Part shown: piece by piece, positions 9,495-18,008 of the stretch | Layout: every line of letters begins with the position of its first letter | Numbering within the stretch: position 1 is the stretch's first letter | From: JAUIAS01 sp030425395 | GTDB taxonomy: Bacteria; Pseudomonadota; Alphaproteobacteria; Rhodobacterales; Rhodobacteraceae | Length of the DNA: 64,000 bases | Assembly: GCA_043553855.1 (NCBI GenBank) | Contig: CP121336.1 | Span: 3,410,001 to 3,474,000 of the forward strand | Reading direction: 5' to 3' | Made by a program: the position numbers and the translations under genes | Notes under the pieces: model-generated | What the model saw: the letters and a program-made list of their open reading frames with translations, nothing else | Told to the model about the DNA's origin: nothing | The model's database searches: none

Positions 9495-10162
9495 GACCTT
9501 TGCCCCACTGGTTCAAGCCGTGTTTCCAGCCAGCGAGACAACATCGAGATTGCGCCAAGCAACAGGAAGTACAACAGCGCTGCCGCCAAGAGGGGCAGAA
9601 GGGGATCAAAGGTTTGCATGGAAACCTGCTGTGCGCGCCGGGTCAGATCGACGATGGTAATCAGCGACAAAGCCGGAGAGGCCTTGATCAGGAACCCAAG
9701 CTCACCGGCCAGTGAGGGCAGCGCGATGGGGATGAATTGCGGGATCAAAACAAGCCGCCAGGTCTGAAACGGTGTCAGACCAAGAGACTTGCACGCCTCC
9801 CACTGTCCCTCCGGGAGCCGGGCGATGGCCCCACGCAGAGCTTCTGAGATGAAGGCCGAGCCGTTCAAAGCCAGGACCAGTACCCCGACCCAGAAGGCTG
9901 AAACGCGGCCGAGGCCCAGCAGCGCCGGAAACCCGAAATAACACAGGAAGATCAGGATAACGATCGGAAGCCCGCGCATCAGGGTGATGAAGACCGTTGC
10001 CGGATAATGGTATCTTCGCTTTGCCGAACGCCGCGCCGCGACAAGCGGAATGGACAGAAGCAATGCACATACTGCGGCCAAAACGCAGATCATCAACGTG
10101 ACGAGGAGACCATCCAGCAATTGCGGGACGATCCCCCCGATCTCCATCAGCGCATTGACCAT
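9491..10162 (-). CDS. Amino-acid-type ABC transporter permease
   Basis: The partner permease, 223 residues, with the same family pattern: FITLMRGLPIVILI in the N-terminal half and the EAA loop QWEACKSLGLTPFQTWRLVL. It lies 22 bases downstream of the binding-protein gene and overlaps the next permease. The pair transports a polar amino acid or related compound. Confidence 0.92.
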   Translation of the reverse strand: MVNALMEIGGIVPQLLDGLLVTLMICVLAAVCALLLSIPLVAARRSAKRRYHYPATVFITLMRGLPIVILIFLCYFGFPALLGLGRVSAFWVGVLVLALNGSAFISEALRGAIARLPEGQWEACKSLGLTPFQTWRLVLIPQFIPIALPSLAGELGFLIKASPALSLITIVDLTRRAQQVSMQTFDPLLPLLAAALLYFLLLGAISMLSRWLETRLEPVGQRS

Positions 10163-10184
10163 ATCGGCGTTCCGCTAGACGGCT

Positions 10185-11024
10185 TTACTGCACTGCGCCA
10201 TCAGGCAGATAGCCATCAGCTGGACTCTGGGTTGCCACGCCGATCCATTTTTCCTGAAGCGCGGCCAGTTCACCGCTGTCGGCCAGCCGGGTGATGGTTG
10301 CGTTGACAGCTGCCAGCAAGTCCAGGGAGTCGGGGCGGGCGACCCAAGAGATGTAAACCGGATCGCCGTAGCTCATGGCGACGCGGAACGTATCGGGCGA
10401 CGCAGCCATGAATTCACCTGCGGACAGCGAGCCGATCACAAGCGCATCAACCTGGCCGGAGCGAAGGGCGAAAGCCGTATCCGGGAAGGTTTGATAGAGA
10501 CGCAGGTCCTCATACCCGCTACCACCAGCGGCTTTGAGGTCATCGTTGATGCTTCGGGCAACCGCTTCGGTCGAGCTGCCCAGTTGCGTGCCCACAAGCA
10601 AACCATTGAGGTCGGCCACGTCGGTAATACTATTATTGTCCGCGGCAACGACGATTACATTCTCGATGGTGAACAGCGGACGGGAAAAAGCGTAGGACTG
10701 GGCGCGCTCCGGATTGATCGCAACAGATGTTGCAATCAGATCGTACTGGCCGGCTGCCAGGCCTGTGAGGATACCCTGAAAGGGGACGTCCAGCTGCTCG
10801 ACCTCGACGCCGAGGTCCTTGACGACTTCTACCAGAAGGTCCGACCCAAACCCGACGATCTTGCCGTCCTCGACATACTCAATCGGTTTGAACGCTGCCT
10901 CGGTGGCAACAACGATCTTGCCAGCGGACTGGATCTTCTCCAGCATCGTTTCAGCCATGGCGCTGTTTGCACTAAGGACAGTGGCCATGAACAGGGCGGA
11001 AACCCAAGTCTTCATCTGTTTCAC
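10185..11024 (-). CDS. Periplasmic amino-acid-binding protein of ABC importer
   Basis: A 279-residue family-3 solute-binding protein. The signal peptide ends at about residue 24 (SANSAMA, then E). The mature protein begins with the usual LEKIQSAGKIVVATEAAFKP, followed by FGSDLLVEV and GILTGLAAGQYDLIA, the typical ligand-pocket blocks. It is the first gene of a leftward operon with two permeases, an amidohydrolase and a ureohydrolase remnant. It binds the imported substrate, perhaps a guanidino or ureido compound given the downstream enzymes. Confidence 0.93.
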   Translation of the reverse strand: MKQMKTWVSALFMATVLSANSAMAETMLEKIQSAGKIVVATEAAFKPIEYVEDGKIVGFGSDLLVEVVKDLGVEVEQLDVPFQGILTGLAAGQYDLIATSVAINPERAQSYAFSRPLFTIENVIVVAADNNSITDVADLNGLLVGTQLGSSTEAVARSINDDLKAAGGSGYEDLRLYQTFPDTAFALRSGQVDALVIGSLSAGEFMAASPDTFRVAMSYGDPVYISWVARPDSLDLLAAVNATITRLADSGELAALQEKWIGVATQSPADGYLPDGAVQ

Positions 11025-11154
11025 TCCTTGTCGATGTGTCTGGCGAGTTTCTTTGCAGGCCAGTTTTAATGGGCTGACGCTAGAGTGAATAACCTAGACA
11101 AAGAATGTTAAAGCTGGTCACCTTACTTTCGTGTTTTGCAACTAAAGGATAGCG
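11025..11154. promoter_or_regulatory. Divergent promoter region, importer operon / LysR
   Basis: 130 bp between the start of the leftward importer operon and the rightward LysR gene. The leftward start has a GGAGTG site; the rightward start has AAAGGA. This is the expected place for the LysR operator, but no single box stands out. Confidence 0.4.
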
Positions 11155-12066
11155 ATGAGCCGCTTCAACCTCTCCAATTTCGACCTCAGGCATCTACGTG
11201 TGTTCATGTCGGTGGTCGAAAACGAGGGCGTGAGCGCCGCGGCTTTGGCCAACGGCGTTGCCCTGTCCACGATAAGCCGGGATCTTGCCGCGCTGGAGGT
11301 CAGGTTGGGTGTTCAGCTTTGCCACCGTGGCAGGGGTGGGTTTGCGCTAACCCGACAGGGACAGGGCATCTATAAGGCCGCAGTTGATTTGCGGTCGCGG
11401 TTGCAGGTCTTTGAGTTGGCGGTTCAGGCCACCAAAGATGCAGCCTCGGAAAGCTTCAAGATCGGAATCAACGATCACGTCATCACGAATCCCGACAGCG
11501 GACTTGTCCCGGCCATGACCCATATGCGCAAAAGCTTTCCCGATACGCTGGTAAGCGTGAGTGTGCATGAAGCTACAGCGATTGACGTGTTGGTCCGCGA
11601 AAGGCGTCTGGATGTTGGAATCACGGGGCAGCCCGCGTGGCTTCAACCTCTGCAATACGCTCCGATGTTTCTGGAGGAACACCGGTTGTATGTAAGCGAA
11701 AACTGCCCGCAGCGCGACGAAATTCATGCTTCCGTGCAAAGGGATCCGGATGAGGCTTCGATCCCGATACCCTATATCACACGGGCGCAGAAAACAGTTG
11801 GTTTCGAAAGCTTTGAAGGTCGCTATCCGCTGACCATTGCCGGGCAATGCACCAATCTCGAGGCCATGCTTGCGGCCGTCTTGTCAGGGGCCGGATGTGC
11901 ACTTATGCCCGTGAACTACGTTGAGGCCTTGCAGCTCGATGACCTTTTGGAACTGCCGCTGAAAGACGCGCCGCTTTACGTTCAGTTCTACATCGCCTAT
12001 CGGCGCGACGCCGCGCGGAGTAAAGGCGTGAACAGCTTTCTGTCGCGGTTCTCCAGGGATGCATAG
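11155..12066 (+). CDS. LysR-family transcriptional regulator
   Basis: A 303-residue LysR-type regulator. The helix-turn-helix is at residues about 8-66 (DLRHLRVFMSVVENEG, then GVALSTISRDLAALEVRLG), followed by an effector-binding domain. It is divergent from the importer operon and points towards the amidinotransferase gene 108 bp downstream. It probably controls one or both in response to a nitrogen compound. Confidence 0.93.
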   Translation: MSRFNLSNFDLRHLRVFMSVVENEGVSAAALANGVALSTISRDLAALEVRLGVQLCHRGRGGFALTRQGQGIYKAAVDLRSRLQVFELAVQATKDAASESFKIGINDHVITNPDSGLVPAMTHMRKSFPDTLVSVSVHEATAIDVLVRERRLDVGITGQPAWLQPLQYAPMFLEEHRLYVSENCPQRDEIHASVQRDPDEASIPIPYITRAQKTVGFESFEGRYPLTIAGQCTNLEAMLAAVLSGAGCALMPVNYVEALQLDDLLELPLKDAPLYVQFYIAYRRDAARSKGVNSFLSRFSRDA

Positions 12067-12174
12067 AGCCCGCCACCTGCCAGGGGCTGCAAATTTACTT
12101 GCGGTTTTTGCTATTTTATTCTGAACCCCTGTCTGCGCTTCTCTTCTGAACAGAAAGCAATAAAAGAGCATGCA

Positions 12175-13182
12175 ATGACGACCCTAACGCCCAAGACCCC
12201 GTCAGACCTTGAACCTGTTTACGTCGACACCGAATGGGCGGAGTTGAAGGAATGCGTCTATGGATCGCCGGACACCTGGGTACTTCCGGTGATTTACGAC
12301 GATGTAAAGCTACGCGCGCAAGGCGAGTTCGGCGCGTTCTGGGTCAAGAATGGCGGTCGGGACATGAGGGAGGCTCATCCGGAATGGTTTGCCGAGCTGA
12401 GCCGTCAGGTTCAAGGCGCGATCGACTTTCTGGAGGGCGCGGGGGTACGCGTGCAGGTTGCGGGTGAGATCAGTCCAGCCAACCGCAAGTTCCCGCGCGG
12501 TGAAGACCATGGCGTTGCAACACCATGGTTGCGCGACCCGTTTGTCACCATAGGCAACAACGTCATTGAACTGGCCCCACGCAGCCTCTTTCATCGCCGC
12601 CAACGCTTTGCCGTTCGCGAGATTCTGGCCAGCACCATGGACCGCGGCGCCCGCTATTTCTCGCAACCCGACGGCGGGGCTGAGGATGAGATGAAAGGTC
12701 CTGGATGGGGCTATCTCGAGGGCGGCGACATCTTCGTTCTGGGCAAGCAAATCCTGGTGGGACATTCCGGCGGGTGCAGCAACCCGGAAGGCGCACGTTG
12801 GCTTCAACACATGCTGGGGTCTGACTTTACGGTTCAGACCGTTGCGATTGATCCGGCCTTTCCGCACCTGGATTGCGTGCTGATGACACCGCGCGAAGGC
12901 GTGGCCTTTGCATCACTGGAAGCCTTACCGGAGGGATTGCCGGATTTCATGAAAGATTGGGACGTTTTTGACATCCCAAAGGCGCTGGCGAAGTCACATA
13001 TGAGTTGCAACAATCTGGTCCTTAATGACCGAACGGTTGTTGTACCCGCCGAGGAGGCGCTGAATTTCGTGGCGGATGGGCTGAAGGCCCGCAAATTCGA
13101 GGTCGTGCGTCTACCCTATCGTTTGCCCTGTATGGTTGGCGGTTCATTCCGCTGTGCCCACCAACCGCTGATTAGGATCTGA
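12175..13182 (+). CDS. Amidinotransferase / arginine-deiminase superfamily enzyme
   Basis: A 335-residue protein of the guanidino-group-modifying superfamily. The visible site residues are RDPF near residue 121 (guanidine-binding Asp), YLEGGDIFVL (substrate-binding Glu-Gly-Gly-Asp), FPHLDCVL (catalytic His with Asp) and GGSFRCAHQPL eight residues from the C-terminus, with the nucleophilic Cys. Length and motifs fit glycine-amidinotransferase-like enzymes. It could transfer an amidino group from arginine or hydrolyse a guanidino compound. The neighbouring ureohydrolase, amidohydrolase and amino-acid importer support a guanidino-nitrogen pathway. Confidence 0.85.
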   Translation: MTTLTPKTPSDLEPVYVDTEWAELKECVYGSPDTWVLPVIYDDVKLRAQGEFGAFWVKNGGRDMREAHPEWFAELSRQVQGAIDFLEGAGVRVQVAGEISPANRKFPRGEDHGVATPWLRDPFVTIGNNVIELAPRSLFHRRQRFAVREILASTMDRGARYFSQPDGGAEDEMKGPGWGYLEGGDIFVLGKQILVGHSGGCSNPEGARWLQHMLGSDFTVQTVAIDPAFPHLDCVLMTPREGVAFASLEALPEGLPDFMKDWDVFDIPKALAKSHMSCNNLVLNDRTVVVPAEEALNFVADGLKARKFEVVRLPYRLPCMVGGSFRCAHQPLIRI

Positions 13183-13643
13183 ACTTCGATTGCCCTGCTG
13201 TTGGCTGCCTCTTTTTTTCTGGGGCTCGCTCCCGCGGCGCTTGCAGTGAGTGCTTCTTTAACAAGATCTGATGTGTAGGCTCTCGATGTTACGCTGCATC
13301 TCACACGCTTAGGACGTGTTGAAACGTTTGCCGACTTCGAGGCTATCATGAAAGCGGACATTGGAGCAGCCGCCAGAAACAATCGCTTAGTCCGCGACGT
13401 TCCGCGATCCGTGAGCTAGCGTTTTGATCGTCGCCGCAACCTGCATGAATGGCCGAACTTTACACAGCCTTGAAGCACCGAATAATACGCAGATGCAGCA
13501 AAATCGTGCTGCGAGCGCGCGCAGCACGAAAATCAAATTCACGGGTTGGGCTCCAACCCGGCATTAGCTGCAGATTGCACGAACGTCCGCTCCATCTAAA
13601 AACAGGCCCGGGTCATGCTTCTTTGACGGCGAGGCATCAGCGA
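13183..13643. other. Left flank of prophage, non-coding or decayed
   Basis: A 460-bp gap between the amidinotransferase and the last gene of the leftward phage integration operon. A rightward frame near 13200-13380 reads like decayed protein (FFLGLAPAALAVSASLTRSD, then LHLTRLGRVETFADFEA) but is interrupted, and I do not recognise it. Two hairpins lie at 13505-13560. The left attachment site should be in this stretch, but I could not find a matching repeat at the right end. Confidence 0.5.
13505..13560 (-). terminator. Two tandem hairpins, probable terminator of the leftward operon
   Basis: CGGGTTGG/CCAACCCG (13542-13560, 8-bp stem, 3-base loop) and CGTGCTGCG/CGCAGCACG (13505-13528, 9-bp stem, 6-base loop) are perfect inverted repeats. 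Read leftward, the second hairpin is followed by ATTTTG. They lie about 85-140 bases beyond the stop of the last integration-operon gene. They are probably transcription terminators, though part of an attachment site is also possible. Confidence 0.5.
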
Positions 13644-14027
13644 TCAATCGAACACGCGCTCAAACTGTTCCCCCCAAGTCACCCCGGCGAGAAAGCACAG
13701 ATCGTACAGGCTGACCGCTGACGCCTCACGCCGGCAGGTCAGCCTTTTCAGCACCTCCGGCGCGAGATAGGCCAGCCGCAATTGACGGCTTACATGGCGT
13801 TCAGCTAGCCCCACGGCTTCGGCCAGTTCCTGGATCGTGCTGAACTCGCCAGCTTCCATGCGCCGCCGCCAGCCCCACGCCCGGCCGATGGCCCGCAGAA
13901 TGTGCGGATCCTGTGTCTGGTCCTCGCTGGGCTGATAGTTGGCGGGCGGCAGGATCTTGGGCCGCCCATTCTTTTTGCGCACCTTCAAGGGGATCAAGAT
14001 CCGGATCGTGTCGTCAGGCTTTGTCAT
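13644..14027 (-). CDS. Small HTH protein downstream of the recombinase
   Basis: A 127-residue protein whose start overlaps the recombinase stop (ATGA), which is why I chose this ATG over the longer open frame. A helix-turn-helix is likely at residues about 60-95 (IQELAEAVGLAERHVSRQLR). The N-terminus is basic (IPLKVRKKNGRPK). Such proteins often follow large serine recombinases in alphaproteobacterial elements. A role as a directionality factor or regulator is possible but not shown. Confidence 0.75.
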   Translation of the reverse strand: MTKPDDTIRILIPLKVRKKNGRPKILPPANYQPSEDQTQDPHILRAIGRAWGWRRRMEAGEFSTIQELAEAVGLAERHVSRQLRLAYLAPEVLKRLTCRREASAVSLYDLCFLAGVTWGEQFERVFD

Positions 14028-15349
14028 TCTGCCGCCTCCATCCCACGCGGCGCGACCATCTCGCGGACGACCCCCGCGATGCCTTCGCGCCTGATGTCCA
14101 CCGCGAGCCCTGCTGCGGTGACAGTGACGCGCCGGACGAGCAGCTGGATGATCCGTGCTTGCTCGGCTGGGAACAACTGTGCCCATAGCGCGCTGAACTC
14201 ATTCAGCGCCGCGATGGCGTCGGCTTCCGAAACTGCACCCTTTTCTTTTTTCAGGGCTGCCATCACCTGCGCCACCACCTCTGGCGTCTGCAGAATGCGC
14301 CGAACCTCGGTCACAACCGCGTCCTCGACCATTCCAGCTGCCAGTCGCATCGGGGCGGTCTCTTCGCCGGTCTCGCGGTTCCGGATGACGTCCATCGACA
14401 CATAGTAGCGGTAAAGCTTCGCACCCTTCTTGGTGCTGGTGGGCGTCATGGCCGCACCAGTGTCGCTGAAGATCAGCCCCTTCAGAACAGCGGGGGTCCG
14501 CGACCGGCTGTTATTGGCGCGTTTGCGGGGGCTTTCCTGCAGGATGGCATGGGCCCGATCCCAGAGATTGTCGTCGATGATTGCGTCGTGCTCGCCGGGG
14601 TAGGCCGTGCCCTTGTGGACTGCCTCTCCGCGGTAGACCCGGTTCTTGAGCAACCGATACAGATAGCCCTTATCGATCAGGGTGCCCTGCTTGCTGCGGA
14701 ATCCCTCGCGGCGGAGTTCGCGCGCCAGAACCGTGGCGGAGCCGAGTTCAACAAACCTCTCGAAGATGCGCCGGACCGATGCGGCCTCTGCGTCGTTTAC
14801 CACCAGCTTGCGATCCTGCACATCGTAGCCGAGGGGCACGTAGCCCCCCATCCAGATTCCGCGTTTGCGGGACGCGGCCACCTTGTCGCGAATCCGCTCG
14901 CCGATCACTTCGCGTTCAAACTGGGCGAAACTAAGCAAGATGTTCAGCGTCAACCGCCCCATCGAGGTGGTGGTGTTGAACGACTGAGTGACAGAGACGA
15001 AGGTGACGCCATTGCGGTCGAAGATCTCGACCAGCTTGGAGAAATCCATCAGCGAACGGCTGAGACGGTCGATCTTGTAGACCACAACCACGTCGATCAA
15101 TCCGTCGTCGATGTCTGCAAGAAGCTGCTTGAGACCGGGTCGTTCGAGATTGCCGCCGGAGAACCCGCCATCGTCATAGCGATCGCGGGTGGCGACCCAA
15201 CCCTCGGACCGCTGGCTAGCGATGTAGGCCTCGCAAGCCTCACGCTGGGCGTCGAGAGTGTTGAACTCCATGTCGAGACCTTCTTCGGTCGACTTGCGGG
15301 TGTAGATGGCGCAGCGCAGGCGGCGGTTCGGACGGGCGGTGATGTCCAT
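14024..15349 (-). CDS. Large serine recombinase (phage integrase)
   Basis: A 441-residue site-specific recombinase. The resolvase domain begins at about residue 11 with AIYTRKSTEEGL, Ser20 being the nucleophile. DRYDDGGFSGGNLERPGL and VVVYKIDRLSRSLMDF follow, all classical. A recombinase domain (about 165-260) and a C-terminal helical/coiled segment follow. It is somewhat shorter than typical phage integrases of this class. It is the expected enzyme for prophage integration, and its start overlaps the DUF2924 gene stop. Confidence 0.95.
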   Translation of the reverse strand: MDITARPNRRLRCAIYTRKSTEEGLDMEFNTLDAQREACEAYIASQRSEGWVATRDRYDDGGFSGGNLERPGLKQLLADIDDGLIDVVVVYKIDRLSRSLMDFSKLVEIFDRNGVTFVSVTQSFNTTTSMGRLTLNILLSFAQFEREVIGERIRDKVAASRKRGIWMGGYVPLGYDVQDRKLVVNDAEAASVRRIFERFVELGSATVLARELRREGFRSKQGTLIDKGYLYRLLKNRVYRGEAVHKGTAYPGEHDAIIDDNLWDRAHAILQESPRKRANNSRSRTPAVLKGLIFSDTGAAMTPTSTKKGAKLYRYYVSMDVIRNRETGEETAPMRLAAGMVEDAVVTEVRRILQTPEVVAQVMAALKKEKGAVSEADAIAALNEFSALWAQLFPAEQARIIQLLVRRVTVTAAGLAVDIRREGIAGVVREMVAPRGMEAAE

Positions 15350-15849
15350 TATGCTTCCTCCCGCTTGCGCTCACGCAGCCCGAAGAAGCGATAGCCATTC
15401 CAGCGCGTTCCGGTGATGGCGCGTGCCACTGCCGAGAGCGATTTGAACTTGCGCCCCTGCCAGTCAAAGCCGTCTTTCAGCACGGTTACGGTGTGCTCAA
15501 GGCCGTCCCACTCGCGGATGAGTTTGGTGCCCGTGACGGGATTTCGGGGATCCGCGATCCGGTGCTTGCGCCGCGCATGCCCCTCGACCTCATCAGCCAG
15601 CAGATCCAGCATCCGGCGCGTTTCCCGGTCGGGGCCGCCGTAGGTCAGTTCCTGGATGCGATAGGCGATCCTGAATTCCAGGAACTTGCGGCTATTGTTC
15701 GGCGCGGCGGTGCCGAAGAGATTCTCCCATTCGGCCTTCAGGTCTTTGACCGACATGGCCTTCAAAGCAGCGAGGCGGACCAGGACGGTTTGATCAATCT
15801 TTGGATCCAGACCCAGCTTTGCGGGAGTTATCTCATTGTGATGCTTCAT
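15349..15849 (-). CDS. DUF2924-family protein
   Basis: A 166-residue protein of the family usually found immediately upstream of serine recombinases in alphaproteobacteria. Typical blocks are LKAEWENLFGTAAPNNSRKF, ELTYGG and the C-terminal FKSLSAVARAITGTRWNGYR with FFGL. I chose the ATG at 15849 because GGAGG lies 5 bases upstream; the frame is open further but with no ribosome site. It is basic and probably DNA-binding. The function is not established. Confidence 0.88.
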   Translation of the reverse strand: MKHHNEITPAKLGLDPKIDQTVLVRLAALKAMSVKDLKAEWENLFGTAAPNNSRKFLEFRIAYRIQELTYGGPDRETRRMLDLLADEVEGHARRKHRIADPRNPVTGTKLIREWDGLEHTVTVLKDGFDWQGRKFKSLSAVARAITGTRWNGYRFFGLRERKREEA

Positions 15850-16024
15850 CAATTCCTCCGATGCGGATACGTTTTGCACGACGACCACCGCTCTTTCGGG
15901 GCGAGAAGTCCACGAAACTGTCTCCGATGTCGGCAGATAAAGAACTGGACTGCGCTGCGTTCAGGCGAACGACACCTGCGGCCAGGATGCGACCGAGTTC
16001 TTCGAGGCGTGCACGGGCTGACAT
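15833..16024 (-). CDS. Small conserved protein upstream of DUF2924
   Basis: A protein of about 63 residues (MSARARLEELGRILAAGVVR, then a basic C-terminus SPRKSGGRRAKR). Its 3' end overlaps the DUF2924 start by 17 bases. Similar small proteins accompany DUF2924-recombinase pairs. The start is uncertain; an ATG at 16081 would add 19 residues. The function is unknown. Confidence 0.6.
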   Translation of the reverse strand: MSARARLEELGRILAAGVVRLNAAQSSSLSADIGDSFVDFSPRKSGGRRAKRIRIGGIDEASQ

Positions 16025-16207
16025 CTTGTCCGGACACAAAGGATTGGGCCCCGAAACCGGGGTTGAGACATCATTAAGCATTGGAGCGCCTTTCGGATTG
16101 CTGCCCTATTTGCGCTTCAAGCGACGCTGGAATTCAAGTTAAAACAATGGCTTGCGGTGCTGCCGCGGGATGCTGCGTGCAGGATCGGGTTTGTAGCGTG
16201 CGGCCTT

Positions 16208-16939
16208 TCAGTGCCGTGTCGCTGATTGGACCAGCGAATCTGTGTCGAGTTTCAGGGCGGATTTCCAAAGCGGAGTCTTTGTGAACAGGCTGTCTTGCGA
16301 GCGAAACGACCCATTGAGCCGGGTTTCCTGAAGCAAGCCTGTCCAGACGAGAGGGCGCAGGACCTGAGTGTAAAGGCAGCCCATCATCTCATCGTAGCTT
16401 GGAAAGGGGCTGGGCTCTGGTTCACCGAATAAGATCTGTCGCAGGTGGGCGCCCGCTGCGCCGTCCTCAGTCTCGACGTTAAGGACATTGAGAAAGACGT
16501 CCCAGTTGCCCGGAAGCACTTGGTCCGGGGTCCGTGACCAACCCGAATGATCGATTTCAAAGAGGTAGAACGGCGTTATGATCCCGAACAGACGTCCGGG
16601 TTGATGCGCCAGCTCCGCCCCTGACTTCGTTAGCTTGAAATTTCCCTTGTAGTGCCGACCCATCTTCAAAGTGGTCAGCAGGAAGTGAATATCCCCAAGC
16701 GGCATGAAGTCATGTTCGTTGAGCACCTTGTTGACGGCGAAGAGGTCCGCCTCGCTATGCCCGGGCCAGTCGAATTCGGCTGCGGCCCAGTGAACGAAAT
16801 TGCGCTTGAAGGCTTTGGACGGGGTGAGGCCGATGGAACCATGCTCTTGGACGTAGGCGAAGGTTTTCAGAACTCCGCGCAAAAGCGGCGAGAAGCTCAA
16901 GGCTGGTTCATCGTCAGCGAGGGAGCGGAATTCGATCAT
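16208..16939 (-). CDS. Unrecognised protein paired with the HNH-HIT gene
   Basis: A 243-residue soluble protein I cannot assign. It has a leucine-rich helical N-terminal part (LRGVLKTFAYVQEHGSIGLT), a possible winged-helix segment near residues 40-110 (ADLFAVNKVLNEHDFMPLGD, FKLTKSGAELA) and a mixed C-terminal half. It lies 12 bases after the HNH-HIT gene in the same leftward operon, between the repressor and the integration genes. That position often carries host-benefit or defence genes. Confidence 0.8.
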   Translation of the reverse strand: MIEFRSLADDEPALSFSPLLRGVLKTFAYVQEHGSIGLTPSKAFKRNFVHWAAAEFDWPGHSEADLFAVNKVLNEHDFMPLGDIHFLLTTLKMGRHYKGNFKLTKSGAELAHQPGRLFGIITPFYLFEIDHSGWSRTPDQVLPGNWDVFLNVLNVETEDGAAGAHLRQILFGEPEPSPFPSYDEMMGCLYTQVLRPLVWTGLLQETRLNGSFRSQDSLFTKTPLWKSALKLDTDSLVQSATRH

Positions 16940-16951
16940 CGATCCCGCTTT

Positions 16952-17947
16952 CTAGTAGGACTGCTTGCCAGGAATGACACCGCGAACACCTCCGCGGGGC
17001 TCCTTCACATCACCGTCCCGTCTTGGGATCAGGTGGATATGACAATGGAAAATCGTTTGGCCGGCAGACTCGCCCGAATTGATCCCGACGTTGAATCCCG
17101 AAACCGTAGGGTCGTCTGAGAGGATCTTGGCCCTTTGCTCTTTCAAGAGCTGGTCGATCGCATTCCGCTCGGGTTGATACAGATCGAAGTAATCGGCGAC
17201 ATGACGCTTTGGGATCACCAGTGTGTGGAGGTCGGCCACCGGAAACCCGTCTCGGATTGCATAACAAAGCTCGTTTTCAGCAATGATCCGATCGGTCGGG
17301 ATTTCGCAGAAAAGACATCCGTTTTGACGTTCCGCGTATCGTACGGCCATATTTCTGAAATCGGCATCGTCGGTATCGCGTTTGTTGGTATTGCAAGTGA
17401 TGCACAGAGCCTGGAAGTTGCTCAGCTCGTCCTTCCCGCCCCGGTTTCTTGGAACGATATGATCGACATGCAGGGCGGTTGTTTCGGCAGAGGCGCCACA
17501 AAGCTCGCAGCGATACCTGGCGCGCTTTAGAACCTCGTAACGGGCGGAGCCGGGCACATAACCATCCGCATTGGCGCGGTGTTTCCAGATCCGGTCTCCC
17601 CGGCGATCAATATAGGCCGCGATCTTATCTTCGCAGGCTCTGAGCAGCTGGGCGCGTTGATCGTCAGGTATGCTTCCTTGCGACGCGAGCTGGTAGCCCA
17701 CGATCTTGCCTTTTTCCTTGATTGGCACAACGACGCCGTTTTTTGCCAAAACAGGTCCGACCATGTTCTTGGTGCGGATCTGGTAGTATTCGACCTGTGA
17801 GAGATCATAGGACAAGAGCGCTTTGGCAATCTTCTCCAGAGAGGCAGTTCCGTCGGACAACAACAATTCCCGGATCATCACGGGCTGATAGATATGTGAC
17901 ATGCGCATATCTTCCGTGATGTATCTCAGTAGCGTTTCCGGGTTCAT
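16952..17947 (-). CDS. HNH endonuclease - HIT domain fusion protein
   Basis: A 331-residue fusion. Residues 1-125 look like a helical or winged-helix region. Residues about 140-190 form an HNH nuclease: zinc-type cysteine pairs (CELC 147-150, CITC 182-185) around HVDHIVPRNRGG. Residues about 208-320 form a HIT domain with a zinc Cys pair (CLFC 211-214), PKRHV near 249 and the triad HCHIHLIP at 301-308. HIT proteins hydrolyse or transfer nucleotides, and HNH proteins cut DNA. Their fusion in a prophage, beside the repressor, suggests a defence or genotoxic role. That function is inference. Confidence 0.9.
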   Translation of the reverse strand: MNPETLLRYITEDMRMSHIYQPVMIRELLLSDGTASLEKIAKALLSYDLSQVEYYQIRTKNMVGPVLAKNGVVVPIKEKGKIVGYQLASQGSIPDDQRAQLLRACEDKIAAYIDRRGDRIWKHRANADGYVPGSARYEVLKRARYRCELCGASAETTALHVDHIVPRNRGGKDELSNFQALCITCNTNKRDTDDADFRNMAVRYAERQNGCLFCEIPTDRIIAENELCYAIRDGFPVADLHTLVIPKRHVADYFDLYQPERNAIDQLLKEQRAKILSDDPTVSGFNVGINSGESAGQTIFHCHIHLIPRRDGDVKEPRGGVRGVIPGKQSY

Positions 17948-18008
17948 GTACGTCTCCAGTCAAACTGGCACGAATGTGGCGAACGGAACGATGGCGTACA
18001 AACCAATT

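Noticed and set aside
13116..13382. An 88-residue leftward frame at the end of the amidinotransferase
   Set aside because: Ser/Thr/Lys/Arg-rich composition, overlaps the catalytic end of the amidinotransferase, and no family is recognised.
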